From Benincasa hispida (Eukaryota > Streptophyta > Magnoliopsida > Cucurbitales > Cucurbitaceae): a DNA stretch of 64,000 bases. This document shows, piece by piece, positions 11,111 to 22,436 of this stretch. Where the stretch lies: NCBI RefSeq assembly GCF_009727055.1, contig NC_052355.1, forward strand, positions 921,302-985,301. Reading direction: 5' to 3'. A program made the translations under genes and the position numbers. Within the stretch, counting starts at the first letter, position 1, and every line of letters starts with the position of its first letter. Under the pieces are notes generated by a model, which saw only the letters and a list, made by a program, of their open reading frames with translations, ran no database searches and had not been told where the DNA came from.

Positions 11111-13424
11111 AGGTTCTGATACTCCAAATTCATTGATGCAAAGAATAGCATTTACTTTCTCGGTGGGTAAAAGCATGTCTACACTCTGTTTAATTGTTAA
11201 ATGATTTTGTAGATGTGAATTAATGGAGTTTTCTGGGATGAAGCCTCTGGTTGTTTAAATTTATTTACATTCAAAGTTAATTGTAAGGGCCCCTGCATTT
11301 TTTGGGCATGTTAACTTGCTATCAAGTCTGCAAATTCAAAATGAGACTTTGTGATTCGTTCGTGATGAGGCTTCAAGGGAAGGAGTTGTTGTTCTTCGAG
11401 GATGAAGACGACCGAGCATTGGTCGGGTCAAGAAAATAATGGGGTAAACGATCGTAATGTATCAGATACTCGGAAGCATGTTGACGTGCTTGCACTAGAC
11501 GATCGTGTAGCTTAGCAAACTTCATCATTTAGTTCCTCACTACACAATAGCGGAGTAAAAAGTTTATTTAAGCACTTGTTATGTGATCGTCTAGACAATC
11601 GTGCTTCATAGCAATGTCGTCGTCTAAACGATCGTTTAAACTCATGGGTTAATGTCTTGTGCGCTAAACAATCGGGTACCTCATGCTTCATCGCATTGTA
11701 AATGGTACTCGATCGTAGCTAAACGATGGGGAGCTTCACCGGGTGGTTCAAGGCACAGTTTGCTCGATGGAAAAATGTAATAGATAGAATTTATTTCTGA
11801 TTTTGAGGTGGTTCATCCCGGTCCATTAATCTTTTGTGAATGTACATAGGATGTATGTTTATATATATGTCATATAGTAAGCCATATAGTAGAAATCCCA
11901 CCTTAGGTTATGCATTGGTTATGCATCATCTCTTTATTGTAAGTGTTATGATTTAGAGAAGCATGATTTAAATTACATAAGAGCATGCTCATGCATCATA
12001 TAATATAAGAGTTATATTTATGCATGCATAAAGCATAGACATGCATTATCTTTATATTATAAGTGTTATAGTATAAGGGTGTATGGAAGCATGTTTGCTT
12101 GGTTCATTACAAGTATATAAAAGTTATATATAGTAATGAATGGACATTGCATGAAGCATGACACATAGGTTAAAATTTATAAGTGTTATAAATACCTAGT
12201 TGTGTGGCAATGTGTATGGTTTTAGTTGTTTCTTGTATAAGAGTTATAAGGAAATTAGAACTAAAATCCATAAGAAAGACATGCATGCAAACTTAGACTT
12301 GAATCATGGTTTTAAAAGTGTTTTAAAACTTGGTGGAGATAGACCTAAGATCAAAGTTCTAATGAGATTAGCAACCTAGGCTTTAATCTTTTAATCAGTT
12401 TAATAGGATTAAATTGACTAATAGAAGGTTAAAGTGTAGCAAATCTATCTATAAGGGACCTTTTGTCTAATACGAGTTCTCTCTAGGCTAGTGTTTTTAA
12501 GGTGACGGAAATGAAACACCCCTACCTAGGAACCTACCTGGAAAGGTGAATTAGATAGATTTGATGCATGCAAATTTGAGGACAGTCCATTAAAGAGTTT
12601 AATGTGACTCCTTGAACTTGTTTAATTTCAAAGACAAGACCTGTTTTTTAGCAGATTAAACTGACTTAGATTAAAATCAGTAGTCGGATGGTCTAAGTTA
12701 ATGAACCCCTAGGTAGAACATTCAGTGGGAGGTACTTAGGGTATCTAATACTTCATTTAAACCTCTTCGCATTTCTCCCTTTATTGTCCACACCGTGAGA
12801 TCTATCCTCGGACTCGTGGCACCCTGAGAGTGTCCCCCTAAAGGATGGTGTTTGGGTAGGTCAATATCAAGGTGGATGGAGAGAATGTTCATAGTAAGTG
12901 GGAGCAGGACATACGACAGCATATCCCACAGTCTCTCTCGTTAGGTTGGATAAAGTTTTTGTGCATTGCTTCGAGGCACCTTGGGAGTGTCCCCCTATAG
13001 GATGGCAGTTTTGCACATTTCTTTATCTGATCTCTTGTATAGGATAAGGTCACTTTAGTCTCCTATCCTAATCTATTTTTTCCCTACAGTGGGTACATTA
13101 GGGCGGGACTCTAAGGCCGAAAACGAGGGGTTACACTTACGCGAAATTGTTGAGGGTTAACAGTTCTGGACCGAATGAATGGTGACTGTTAGGTGCAATT
13201 ACAAGAGTTGTTTTTGCCTAATGGTTGAGAGTGTCTCATCCTAGTGAAAGGGCATCTGATCACCCCACCGGTGTTGTTTGTCCTACCTCGTTGGGGCATC
13301 ATTGTGAAATAGAAGTCATTTTCACTTAGGGTACTAGGAAACTATTATGCTAAAACTAAATTTGGTGTTAAAATGTGGTTTTGCATAGACTTATTAAGTT
13401 TGTTCTATTTTTAGCAACGTAGTA
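11111..13424 (+). other. Long untranslated leader of copia A
   Basis: About 2.3 kb lies between the PBS and gag with no ORF resembling a protein. It contains scattered ACGATCG words (11440-11720), many ATG-rich short repeats such as GCATG (11840-12300), and two copies of a block centred on GAGTGTCCCCCT (12821-12850 and 12975-13010). The block is also duplicated in the copia D leader (27041-27062, 27211-27225). A transcribed leader with upstream ATGs is typical of such elements. No function is visible here. Confidence 0.7.
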
Positions 13425-14204
13425 ATGGCCACAGCCACTTTAGCTCTATAAACTGGCTGGCGAGAATTATGCTAGTTGGAAACACACGATCACAACAATA
13501 TTAATCATCAATGATCTCATGTTTGTCCTTATGGAGGACAAAATCCTCCTATTCCACCTCCTAACGTCACTCGAAACGTTCGGGAGGCTTATGAGCATTG
13601 GACACGGACGAATGAGAAAGCCTGAGCCTATATCTTGGCTAGTCTTAACGAAGTTTTGGCCAAGAAGCATGAGCTCATGGTCTCAGCGCATGAGATCATG
13701 GAGTCTTTGCAGAGGATGTTCGGACAATTATTTAGACAGCTCAAACATGAGGCTCTTAAATGCATCTTCAACTCTAAAATGGAGGAAGGCACCTCTATTC
13801 GAGAACATGTGCTTAATATGATGGTCCACATCAATGTGGTGGAGATGAATGGGTCTCGGATTGATGAGGGCAACCAGGTTAGCATTATCCTACATTCATT
13901 GCCGGATAGCTTTCTGCACTTTGTCAACAATGCGATTCTAAATAAAGTGGACTATACCTTTACAACTCTCCTCAACGAGTTGCAAATACTCCAATCCTTA
14001 CTGAAAAGTAAGGAGAAAATGGGAGGTGAGGCAAATGTTGCTTCATCTTCAAATACATTCCATCGAGCTTCGACCTCAGGGACAAAGTCTGCACCTTCTA
14101 CTTCTAACACTACTAAGTGGAAGAAGAAAAAGGGTGGTAAGGGGAAAGGGAAGGCACCTACTAACCCACAGCCTGTCGCCCAGCGTGGTAGGCATCAACG
14201 CTAG
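13425..14204 (+). pseudogene. Copia A gag (capsid), frameshifted
   Basis: Gag forms the virus-like particle around the element RNA. The likely start is ATG 13425 (MATAT...), but a stop is met at 13449. Recognisable gag continues in other frames (GENYASWK at about 13460, NVREAYEHW at about 13580, a TGA at about 13621). The intact stretch 13635-14204 (189 aa) is the UBN2-type gag core: ILASLNEVLAKKHE, then SIREHVLNMMVHINVVEMNG, then a helix with TLLNELQ, then a Ser/Thr-rich and Lys/Gly-rich basic tail. Copia B has a homologous gag at 60191-60894. At least two frame changes make it non-functional. Confidence 0.85.
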
Positions 14205-14543
14205 TTGACAAACGAAAGTGTTTCCACTGCAACCAAGATGGGCACTAGAAGAGCAATTTTCCTTGCTGGTTGAAGGAGAAGAAGGCGGCCAAGGCTAAGG
14301 CAAAACAAGGTAAATATGATTTACTAGTTTTGGAAACTTGTTTGGTGGAGAATGATAATTCTGCCTGGATTATTGACTCTGGCACCACTAATCATGTTCG
14401 TTCTTCTTTTTAGGCGATTAGATCCTGGTGACAGCTGGAGGCTGGTGAGATGACGACGCGAGTAGGCACTGGACACATCGTCTTAGCTATGGCAGTGGGA
14501 GGAGTCCAGTTGACTTTACAGAAGAAATTTCTTGCTTTACATG
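14205..14543 (+). pseudogene. Copia A zinc knuckle and start of aspartic protease
   Basis: After the gag stop, the next frame encodes a CCHC knuckle (CFHCNQDGH, then a stop, then C). This is followed by the protease active site WIIDSGT, with the catalytic Asp codon at 14375-14377, matching copia D's WIIDSGT at 28086. Further stops follow at about 14412 and 14430. The protease is cut at 14543, where Athila E begins. The rest of the protease and the GAG-pre-integrase domain are not found on the other side of E. Confidence 0.82.
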
Positions 14544-16190
14544 TGATGTGTTGTGAATGGTGATGCAATTATGGTATGAGTTTGCGGTGATGTGTTATGC
14601 GTTGCACATGCAAGTTTTCCTAATAAGACCCAAGTATAAGCCTCACTAGGTTTCTTGATAAGTCAAGGGTCGAACACAGGGACTACTGAGTAAATATGCA
14701 ACAACTACTTTGATTCTCTTGCAGTGGTGAAAACAAATAAGTTGGATGGTGTTTTAATAAAGAATATTTCCTATGCGATGAAGTTCGAAAAAAGAGTTAA
14801 TGAAATCAAGAGTTACAATGAGTATGCGGTGAACAGGTTGAGAAGGGGTTTCGCTAACACTTCCTAAGATTACGTACAAGTTATGCGATCATGCTACACA
14901 CAAACAACAGCATGTCATCTCTCAATGCAAATGCCATAATTCCTATTTCTAGGATTCATACGATGTATACGAAAATGTCGATAGGACTTATGTCTAAGCC
15001 TCTATTCTTGTTTATGCGATGATGAATGATGTACACATAAACAAGTGACCGCATACTATCATATCCTATTTCTAGGGTACATGCGATGTGTAAATAGCGA
15101 TAGAACTTATGTCTAAGTTTCTATTTCTTGCTTATGCTATTCTAATCTGACTCTCTCAAGTCTAGATTCTATCTTTAGACTACTCTCTTAGGTATCTCTA
15201 AAGGGTGAATGACGCATACATTAGACAAGATGATCGCATAAAATGTAAATCTTAAGTCATGCCAGCTAAGTACTTCTCAACCCATTCGGAAATTTAGCTA
15301 CTCATGTGAAGTATGAAGAGATTGAACATAGTTTGAAATGAGATTTCCATTTTCTATAAATAAAATGCTGAATACAGAATAGCAATGGAATGTAAAGATA
15401 AGAAGCCCGATAGCAATGTCTTGCTTCCCGTTGCCTTTTAGACTATCATTTTCACTCCAATTCTGTCCAGATGAATATTCTTGCTCTCGCAAGTGTTGGC
15501 CCTCTCTCCTCGTAGTGCTTTCTGGCAATCTCTAAATCTGTTCGGGAATGATCTCTCAGCTTCTTCGTCTCCTAGCTCGTCTCCATCCTCTAAATCTAAG
15601 TATACGCAAGTAGACTAATGGCTCTCTAGCCTATTCTCTATGATATGTTCCTCTTTGTTCCAATGGTGGCCTTCGGTATTTATAGAGCTCAAGGTGAAGC
15701 AGCCTTTCTCTCTAATGATTGCAATGATGGGCGGTCATTAAATCTCCTGCTCTAATGTGTTGATTAATGGTCACCAAAAGTTGAAGGTACTTGCTACATT
15801 GTGGCTTTACGGCTTGCTAATTAAATTCGGATTCAACCGTCATCAGCTTTCCATCCCATCATGATTTATTTTGTTGTCACCTTGATGTGTAGTCTTTATG
15901 CGGCCACCTTCTTGAGCAACTTCTCACAATCGTAAATGATCGCAAGACTTTACGACCGCAATCTTTCAAGCGTGCGGTCGCCTAATTCCTTTGGATCGCA
16001 ATTTCCCTTGTGCCAACGCATTTTTTCTACACAAAATAAGTAAATTAACTGCTTTTATGTGATGGGCGCATGTGATTGCAATTTCTTTAGTTTAGCGCTT
16101 TTGGACATGATTTTGTTTATTATTACCATCTCATTCTCTCATTGTTTTACTTATTTGCGCTGTAATAACGTGTATTTCTACCCGTTGTCA
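14544..16190 (-). mobile_element. 3' LTR of element E (gamma family)
   Basis: On the minus strand it starts TGACAACGGGTAG, directly after a polypurine tract, and ends near CATCA at 14544. It is 1647 bp with a minus-strand TATA box at 15677-15684. It matches 5' LTR E (47405-47560, 49246-50147) very closely, for example at 14570-14660 against 47425-47520. The terminal hairpin (16165-16188) and the inner hairpin (14654-14667) are both present. Confidence 0.85.
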
Positions 16191-16204
16191 TACCCCCCAA
16201 ATTT
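16191..16204 (-). other. Polypurine tract of element E
   Basis: The minus strand reads AAATTTGGGGGGTA immediately before the LTR start TGACAACG. This is the plus-strand DNA primer site, and its position fixes the 3' LTR boundary. Confidence 0.85.
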
Positions 16205-16591
16205 AAAACAATGCTTGTCCTCAAGCATGAACTAAAGATTTTCTTTAAAGAGTCAACCGCCTTTACCCTACCTAGATTTCTCAAAGTGCCTTATTCAAAT
16301 TTCATGAAACAACGCCTTCTTAATTTCTATTCTGATCTTTTCCTAAAATATTTCTAACACTTAGGGACCGCAAGTTTAACCTTCAAAAAGACTTTACTTG
16401 TTTCCAGGACATCGCATGATTATTTCAAAACTTTCTCCAACCGGGGTGTTTCCAAATGATTTTTACCCTTACGCGATTTAGATATTCTTTTTGTCATCTT
16501 GTGCTAATCCAAGTGCCTAGCCTTCGTTTTGGCTTGCCCCCATGGGTGTCATGCGAGCATCCAACTACAAGCAAGGCGCTCTTTCTTAGTC
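16205..16591 (-). other. Non-coding tail of element E upstream of the PPT
   Basis: On the minus strand this contains the GAGGACAAGCATTG segment typical of the stretch just before the 3' LTR in Athila/Tat-type elements. I see no protein domain. It ends at the sequencing adapter at 16592 and its continuation is probably 18947-19503. Confidence 0.65.
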
Positions 16592-16629
16592 CTGTCTCTT
16601 ATACACATCTAGATGTGTATAAGAGACAG
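16592..16629. other. Nextera mate-pair junction adapter (assembly contaminant)
   Basis: CTGTCTCTTATACACATCT is followed directly by its exact reverse complement, giving 38 bp. This is the Tn5 mosaic end as it appears in circularised Nextera mate-pair junctions. It is not plant sequence. Confidence 0.97.
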
Positions 16630-16808
16630 GTATTCAGCATTGAGAATCTCGGTTAACCCATTATTATACGTTATTTTGCGTTCAATTGTCTATTTTTGTA
16701 GCTAACGCAGGAAGTGGACGCAAACGCGGAAACCGGACCACCGCATAGACGACCGCATGCGGAGAAAATCTCCATCGCAAAGGCGAACGCATCCGATCAA
16801 CGCATGGG

Positions 16809-16846
16809 CTGTCTCTTATACACATCTAGATGTGTATAAGAGACAG
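16809..16846. other. Nextera mate-pair junction adapter, second copy
   Basis: This is the identical 38-bp inverted mosaic-end dimer. It is followed by a fresh copy of delta LTR sequence that overlaps the text before it. Confidence 0.97.
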
Positions 16847-18379
16847 GCATAATATGTGGCAATTATGTTAGGAGTTCATGATAAAATGAGTTTGCATTGT
16901 TCAGCATTAAGAATCTCGGCTAACCCATTATTATGCGTTATTATGCGTTCAATTGTCTATTTTTGTAGCTAACGCAGGAAGTGGACGCAAACGCGGAAGC
17001 CGGGCTATCGCATAGATGACCGCATGCGGAGAAAATCTCCATCGCAAAGGCGAACGCATCCGATCAACGCATGGGTGTTGCGGCGATCAGCCGCATGCGT
17101 CCATCGCATAGGAGTTGCGATCGTCAAGTGATTGCGGTCATCGTGTAGAAGTTGCGGTATTAAGCGAATGCGGTCACTGCACTATTGCAGCTACACGATA
17201 ACGCATAATAGAGGGATCAACGCAAGGTTGGTGGAATGAACGCATCAACACATCTCTCAGAAAAATCAAAAGATGATGTTGACATTTTACCTACCACGCC
17301 GTTAGCAGCAGAGATTCATAATAGGACTAACGTGTCGCGAATTTCAGAATCATCCAGGGTTTTTCGCCTGAGGCTCGCCTTCGGGCAGATCCCTGTGATC
17401 TAGACTAACGTGTGAGAAAGAAGCTTGAGAGTTCTTCATCTCCTTTATCCCTTCCGAGTGATGACCGGAGCCTTTGTTGGAGCTTGATCTCGAGAGAGTC
17501 AGTTCCACCGCCCATCCATGGCACCACCGACAGCCTTGACAAACATCTGCTGGAAGCAAGACATTGCTTCCAGCTGGTCCTTTCATTTTCCCTTCTTTGG
17601 GATTAAGGAATTAATACATTATGTGTTCAATGCATTTCTGTGTTTCCTTTGATTCCATCTTCATCTTTCTTTACTTAGCATCCTTAACTTTCATTGCATC
17701 ACTTAGTGAGAATTCTAGAGTATCGCATACTTAATCATGTGGATTAGAGATATGAAGCATGTAGCAAACCACCGAGAGGTGTGCATTGCGTGAGTGTGTG
17801 AGAAAACCTTATTTGCTTAGCGCGAAGCTGTAGCAACGCTTGTCTATGAGTAAAGTCAGCAACAACCAACTGCCCGAGAAGGTAAGTGGTTGGACATATC
17901 AAGCAATGTAAGCTTTTGTTCACTAGAGATAGGAATAATCTTGCGTCAGCCAAGTTTATGTGGTTACCTTGTCTTATGTATGCGTTTATCACACCTTTAG
18001 AGCTACTCAAGAGAGAGTCTAAAGAAATATCCTAAGACTCGAGAGAGCTAGGTTAGAATCGATGCTCGAGAGAGCTAGATTAGGTTTGCATAAGCAAGAA
18101 TGTAGACTTAGGAATAAGCTCCATTTCCTATTACACAGCGTACGCACCCTGCGGAGAGGACAATGACTGCGTCCAAGAAGTAGGATTTGGTGGCGGTATG
18201 CAGTCATCTCGACCCTTTTGCATACACATCGCATGCGTCCTAGATTTAGGCTTTTAGTGTGTGTAGCATGATCGCATAGCTTGCGTTGACTAGGGTTGCC
18301 CTTGCGATCACTCTTAAGGGTTGCAATGAATTCATCTATTTCATGTCAAGAGTTGTCGTGTCTCTACCTCTCATTCATA

Positions 18380-18394
18380 NNNNNNNNNNNNNNN
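18380..18394. other. Assembly gap of 15 N with near-duplicate flanks
   Basis: The text before the gap (about 18219-18379) and after it (18395 to about 18583) are two versions of the same delta LTR segment. Both start GCATACACATCGCATGCG and both reach CTCTACCTCTCATTCATA. The left version lacks about 30 bases. Confidence 0.95.
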
Positions 18395-18946
18395 TGCATA
18401 CACATCGCATGCGTCCTAGATTTAGGCTTTTAGTGTGTGTAGCATGATCGCATAGCTTGCGTTGGCTGAGGTTGCCCTTACGGTCACTTTTAAAGTTTGT
18501 GATGAAGACATCTTCACATTTTATCTATTTTCCCATCCATTTATTTCACGTCAATAGTTGTCGTGTCTCTACCTCTCATTCATACTTCTCATTGCGTTGT
18601 CTGTCAGTTAGGAGTAGGAGTAGTGTTAGTATAGAAACCCCTCCATCATTCTTTTATTTAACCACTGCATACACATTACTGCATACGTCTAGCTACAAGT
18701 CCTTGAGTTCGACCTCGGATCACCCGAGAAACTTGCGTTCGCGTTATACTTGGTTTGAGCACAAGAAAACTTGTGACAAGAACGCATGGTCATCGCATAC
18801 ATCCGTTAACGCATAGTTCATTCCAACGCGTGACCACCGATGCAAAATAATCAACGCATACACTAAGCACATGCATCGCATATTGCGTTCACCTAATTTT
18901 AGTTATCAAGTCCTTGATGATTTGGTAATCTAATTTTTCGTCACCA

Positions 18947-19503
18947 AGTTTTCTCTGAAATTAAATTGACTCTTTACATGCAGTAAGAAATAAAGGCATG
19001 AATTTCATCAGTGAAACCATAATTGGTACAAGGAAGAATGCGGTGACTAAATAAAGTAATCAAAATTCAATGATTGCGTCAAACTAAAGAGGATGCGATG
19101 ATAAAATTTAGCAATATTAAAATGAGATGTGAGAGTGAAAAATTTGGAATAAAAGAGTCAAAAGAAAGATACAATCCCCAAATTTGCTCTTGTTGCCCGC
19201 ATCATCTGTGATTGCATCCTTCTTTGCGGTAGGTTGATTCCTCGATTGCAATGGGCTGGTCAAACTGGTCGCGTGTTTTTAGGTTATCGCGTAGCTCCAT
19301 CGTAATCGTTTACTACGATCATTGCTAAATATTAAGAGGGTAAAAAGTATGAAAGACAGAGTTGATAATTTTAAAGGGTAGTGTTTATATAAAAAGTGAT
19401 GTAAGTTCATGAAAGAAAGATATCAAAAGGATACTTCAAAAAATTGCGTCCCTGGTGAGTTTGTGTCGTATATCAATGCAGGGATCGCCCGTTTATTCTT
19501 CAG
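18947..19503 (-). other. Element E sequence between integrase and the tail
   Basis: About 560 bases follow the integrase C-terminus on the minus strand. They are AT-rich with no recognised domain. Athila elements can carry an env-like ORF here, but none is visible. Confidence 0.55.
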
Positions 19504-22436
19504 TCAAGATGCCTCAAGTCCACAAAAGTTTTCTCGTGATGAAAGTCTCCTTCGTGATACATCTTGACTCTTTGCCCATTGACCTTGAATGTTGGTCCCT
19601 TCTTCATTAGTTAATTCGACCGCACCGTACGGGGATACTTCTTTAATTATAAATGGTCCGGACCAACGTGCCTTTAATTTTCCCAAAAAGAGTCATAGCC
19701 GAGAGTTGAATAGCAAGACCTTCTGACCAACCTGGAGATTCTTTTCGCATAGTCATTTGTCATGCCAACGCTTTGCACGTTCCTTGTAGATCTTGGCATT
19801 TTCATATGCTTGAGTTCTTCATTCGTCTAGTTCGAGCAACTGAAGATTTCTTCCCCCCCCCCTACAGTCTTCAAATCAAAATTGAGCTTCTTCACTGCCC
19901 ACAGTGCCTTGTGCTCTAATTCCAGCGGTACGTGACATGTCTTCCCAAACACCAGCGCATACGAGGACATGCCTATAGGTGTTTTATAGGCGGTCCTATA
20001 TGCCCACAAGGCATCGTCAAGCTTCATGGCCCAATCTTTGCATGAAGGATTCACCACCTTTTTTAGGATCAGTTTGATTTCCCTATTAGACACCTCGACT
20101 TGTCCGTTTGTCTATGGATGATATGCGGTGGCGACCTTATGGTGGATATTGTACTTGAGCAGTAGTTTGTTGATGACGCCATTAACAAAGTGGGAGCCTT
20201 CATCACTTATTATGGTACGTGGGGTGCTAAAACGAATGAAGATGTTTCTTCTCAAGAATCTGGAGACTGTCATCGCATCATTTGCTGTTAGAGTTAAACA
20301 ACATGCAGCAGAAGTATCAAGGATATATAAGCATCCTAATTCACTAATTTTGGCAAAAACTAAAGCATATTGTTCATAAAAATGGGTTTTCAGAATGTAC
20401 CTTTGAAGAACTCTACAAGAAAATCGCTATTCAGCTGCTGTCTTCACTTAATATCAACGTGAACCACCTCAAAGCCTTCACTACTATGCTCTTGGAGCTT
20501 TAGGCAGAGTTGTGGGACTCGAGAACAACTTGTAGATGTGGAGAAACAAGGGAAGCTCACAGCAGCAAGTTGAAGAAGACAGCTTCTTCTTCACCACAAT
20601 TTTTCTCTCAAAATTTTGTATTCCTCTTCTTCTCCAACAATTCCAATCTTCTTTATATATCAAGATGAACATGCAAAGAGATGGAGTGCATGGCTTGCAG
20701 CTCATGGTTGGAGAATCAAGGTAGAGAAGTTCATGGTTTGTCTGTGAGCATAAAGATGATCATAATGGAAAACACTCTTTTTCCATTATGTGCAACCCAT
20801 GCAAACGAATTTCCATTTTATTTTTAAAATACAAAATTACTTTTAAATCATTTTAATTTAAAATTTTATTTTCTTAAATTAATTTCATAAATTAATTTAA
20901 AAATTAATTAATTTAATATCAAATATTAAATTAAGTATTGCACAATAATCATCTTTATATATTTAAATCATATTGAAATATTTATTCTCTTGTTTCGTTT
21001 AATTTGAACGTTTCAAATTAATTTCTCAAGCTACCCTAAAGCGTACCCATTTACAAGCTAGTAGGGGGACCTCACGGACCTACAGATCATGGGCTCCAAC
21101 GATCCGAGATTAATCGGCTAAACTCATTAGGCCGATATAACCCCCATTCGTAACTAATGGGTGATTCCACTAATACCCATAGCTGAACTCCCCTCACTAT
21201 AGATATATTCTGTCCACTCGATATAACCATGATTAGTAAGTTAACCTTTCACAGGTTGCTCATAATAACGGCTAGGTCCAATCTTTGTTTTACCCCTGAA
21301 ATCACCTCTTGTTCCTTAAGTTCCATTGATCCCCTAATGAACAATTGATTTGTGATCCAATCAAAAATCGAATCCCTCTCAGGCCAATGAGAGGGTGAGG
21401 CCTCTTTTTCAAGACCCAGAATAAGCACTTGAAGGGAACAACCTCTCTACTAACCCTAATCGGTTAGGAGTGAATTCCCTCTTGCACCCTATGCTTCCAG
21501 CTATTCATCCGGCCTTATCCCCAAAATGGTAAACTTATTAAGCAAAGGCAATTGGTCTACTCTCACCATTTGCAGATCAAAGGATAATCCCGAACAAACA
21601 GAAGTTCATAGTTAGCTCAAGATTAAGGTTAAGTTACCTAGGTCATCGCTTTGAAATCGTCAGTATTAAATAGTAAATAGCGTTATAAAGTAAGAGTGAC
21701 AAGTTTCCTGATCCGATCTTACACAAAACTCATTTGCACAGGACACCCCCACTTCTCATGTCTCAACATGCACGAATCAGGATCACTTCATATGTAGCAC
21801 TTTACAACACTTTGTAACAACTACAGAGTAGGCCGCATCCAATATAATGTTACCAGAATAACGTACCCAAACTTATTCATATACTATAGATCCTTTTGAC
21901 TATTTACTCGAACCTGATCCACTTGTATGTCTCCACATAAAGTTCAAGTACTCATATAATAGTCAAGGGATTTAGGTTTATTGAATTTCTAAAAAACAAT
22001 ATATTCAACAATAACTTTAGCGAATTCTCAAAATAAGTTCTAATATTTACAAAACACGAGTTTTAGGACATAAAACCCAACATTTGTGATGCATGATACC
22101 GCTTCAACCCACTTGGAGATATAATCGATGACCAACAGAATGTAATTGTGACCATTTGATGGTGGAAATGGTCCCATAAGTCTATGCCCCACTCGTCGAA
22201 GAGTTCCAATTCTAATATAATATTCATCGGCATCACATTCTTCCATGAAATATTTCCTGTGCGTTGGCACTTATCGTATTTCATAGAATAGTCTCACGCA
22301 TCCTTGAATAGAGTCGGCCAATAATACCCGCTTTGTAACACTTTTGTTGTTGTGCGTTGACCTCCAAAATGTACACCATAAGATGAGTCATGGCACTGGG
22401 AAAGTATGCACTGATAAGCAGTCTCTGGCACACACA
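19504..22436 (-). pseudogene. Element E integrase, split by a beta LTR
   Basis: The integrase inserts element cDNA into the genome. Reading minus from 22436: a zinc-binding remnant (KYDKCQRTGN at about 22280), then the core start (GPFPPSNGHNYILLVIDYISKWVEAV). The beta LTR at 20286-22082 intervenes. After it come NDAMTVSRFL, the IISDEGSHFVNG block with the second catalytic Asp, [26 protein letters not shown] with the Glu region (a TAG interrupts), and [27 protein letters not shown]. The C-terminal GKLKARWSGPFIIKEV lies at 19504-19686. A run of ten G (plus-strand C, 19853-19862) shifts the frame. Breaks make it inactive. Athila-type assignment is by wording of these motifs. Confidence 0.85.
20286..22082 (-). 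mobile_element. Beta-family LTR-only insertion inside E integrase
   Basis: It is bounded by TGTTAGAGTTAAAC and TAAAACCCAACA, 1797 bp. It is flanked by TTTGC (20281-20285) and TTTGT (22083-22087), a 5-bp TSD with one change. The integrase frame (EAVSCITN to NDAMTVS) rejoins across it. Confidence 0.9.

Larger units (their letters stand above)
16630..18946 (+). mobile_element. Delta-family LTR, 5' end lost in a chimeric join
   Basis: It matches the delta LTRs at 23008-25138 and 52958-54931. Segment 16630-16808 repeats what follows the second adapter (compare 16900-17071), so the true LTR text starts at 16847. The first roughly 50 bases, including the terminal hairpin, are absent. It ends TTTTTCGTCACCA at 18946. 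About 80 bases that hold the TATA box in the other copies are missing near 17337. An N gap and partial duplication lie at 18220-18585. The inner hairpin CTCGG/CCGAG is at 18714-18728. Confidence 0.75.

Noticed and set aside
16592..16846. A genuine Tn5 or IS50 insertion
   Set aside because: Only the 19-bp mosaic ends back to back are present, with no transposase or 9-bp target duplication. The exact 38-bp dimer is the library junction.
17350..18816. Several 60-119-codon ORFs in the delta LTR
   Set aside because: Not conserved in frame between the three delta LTR copies, and one crosses the region next to the N gap.
18947..19503. Env-like gene of the Athila element
   Set aside because: No ORF over 60 codons with a membrane segment or signal peptide in the available tail.
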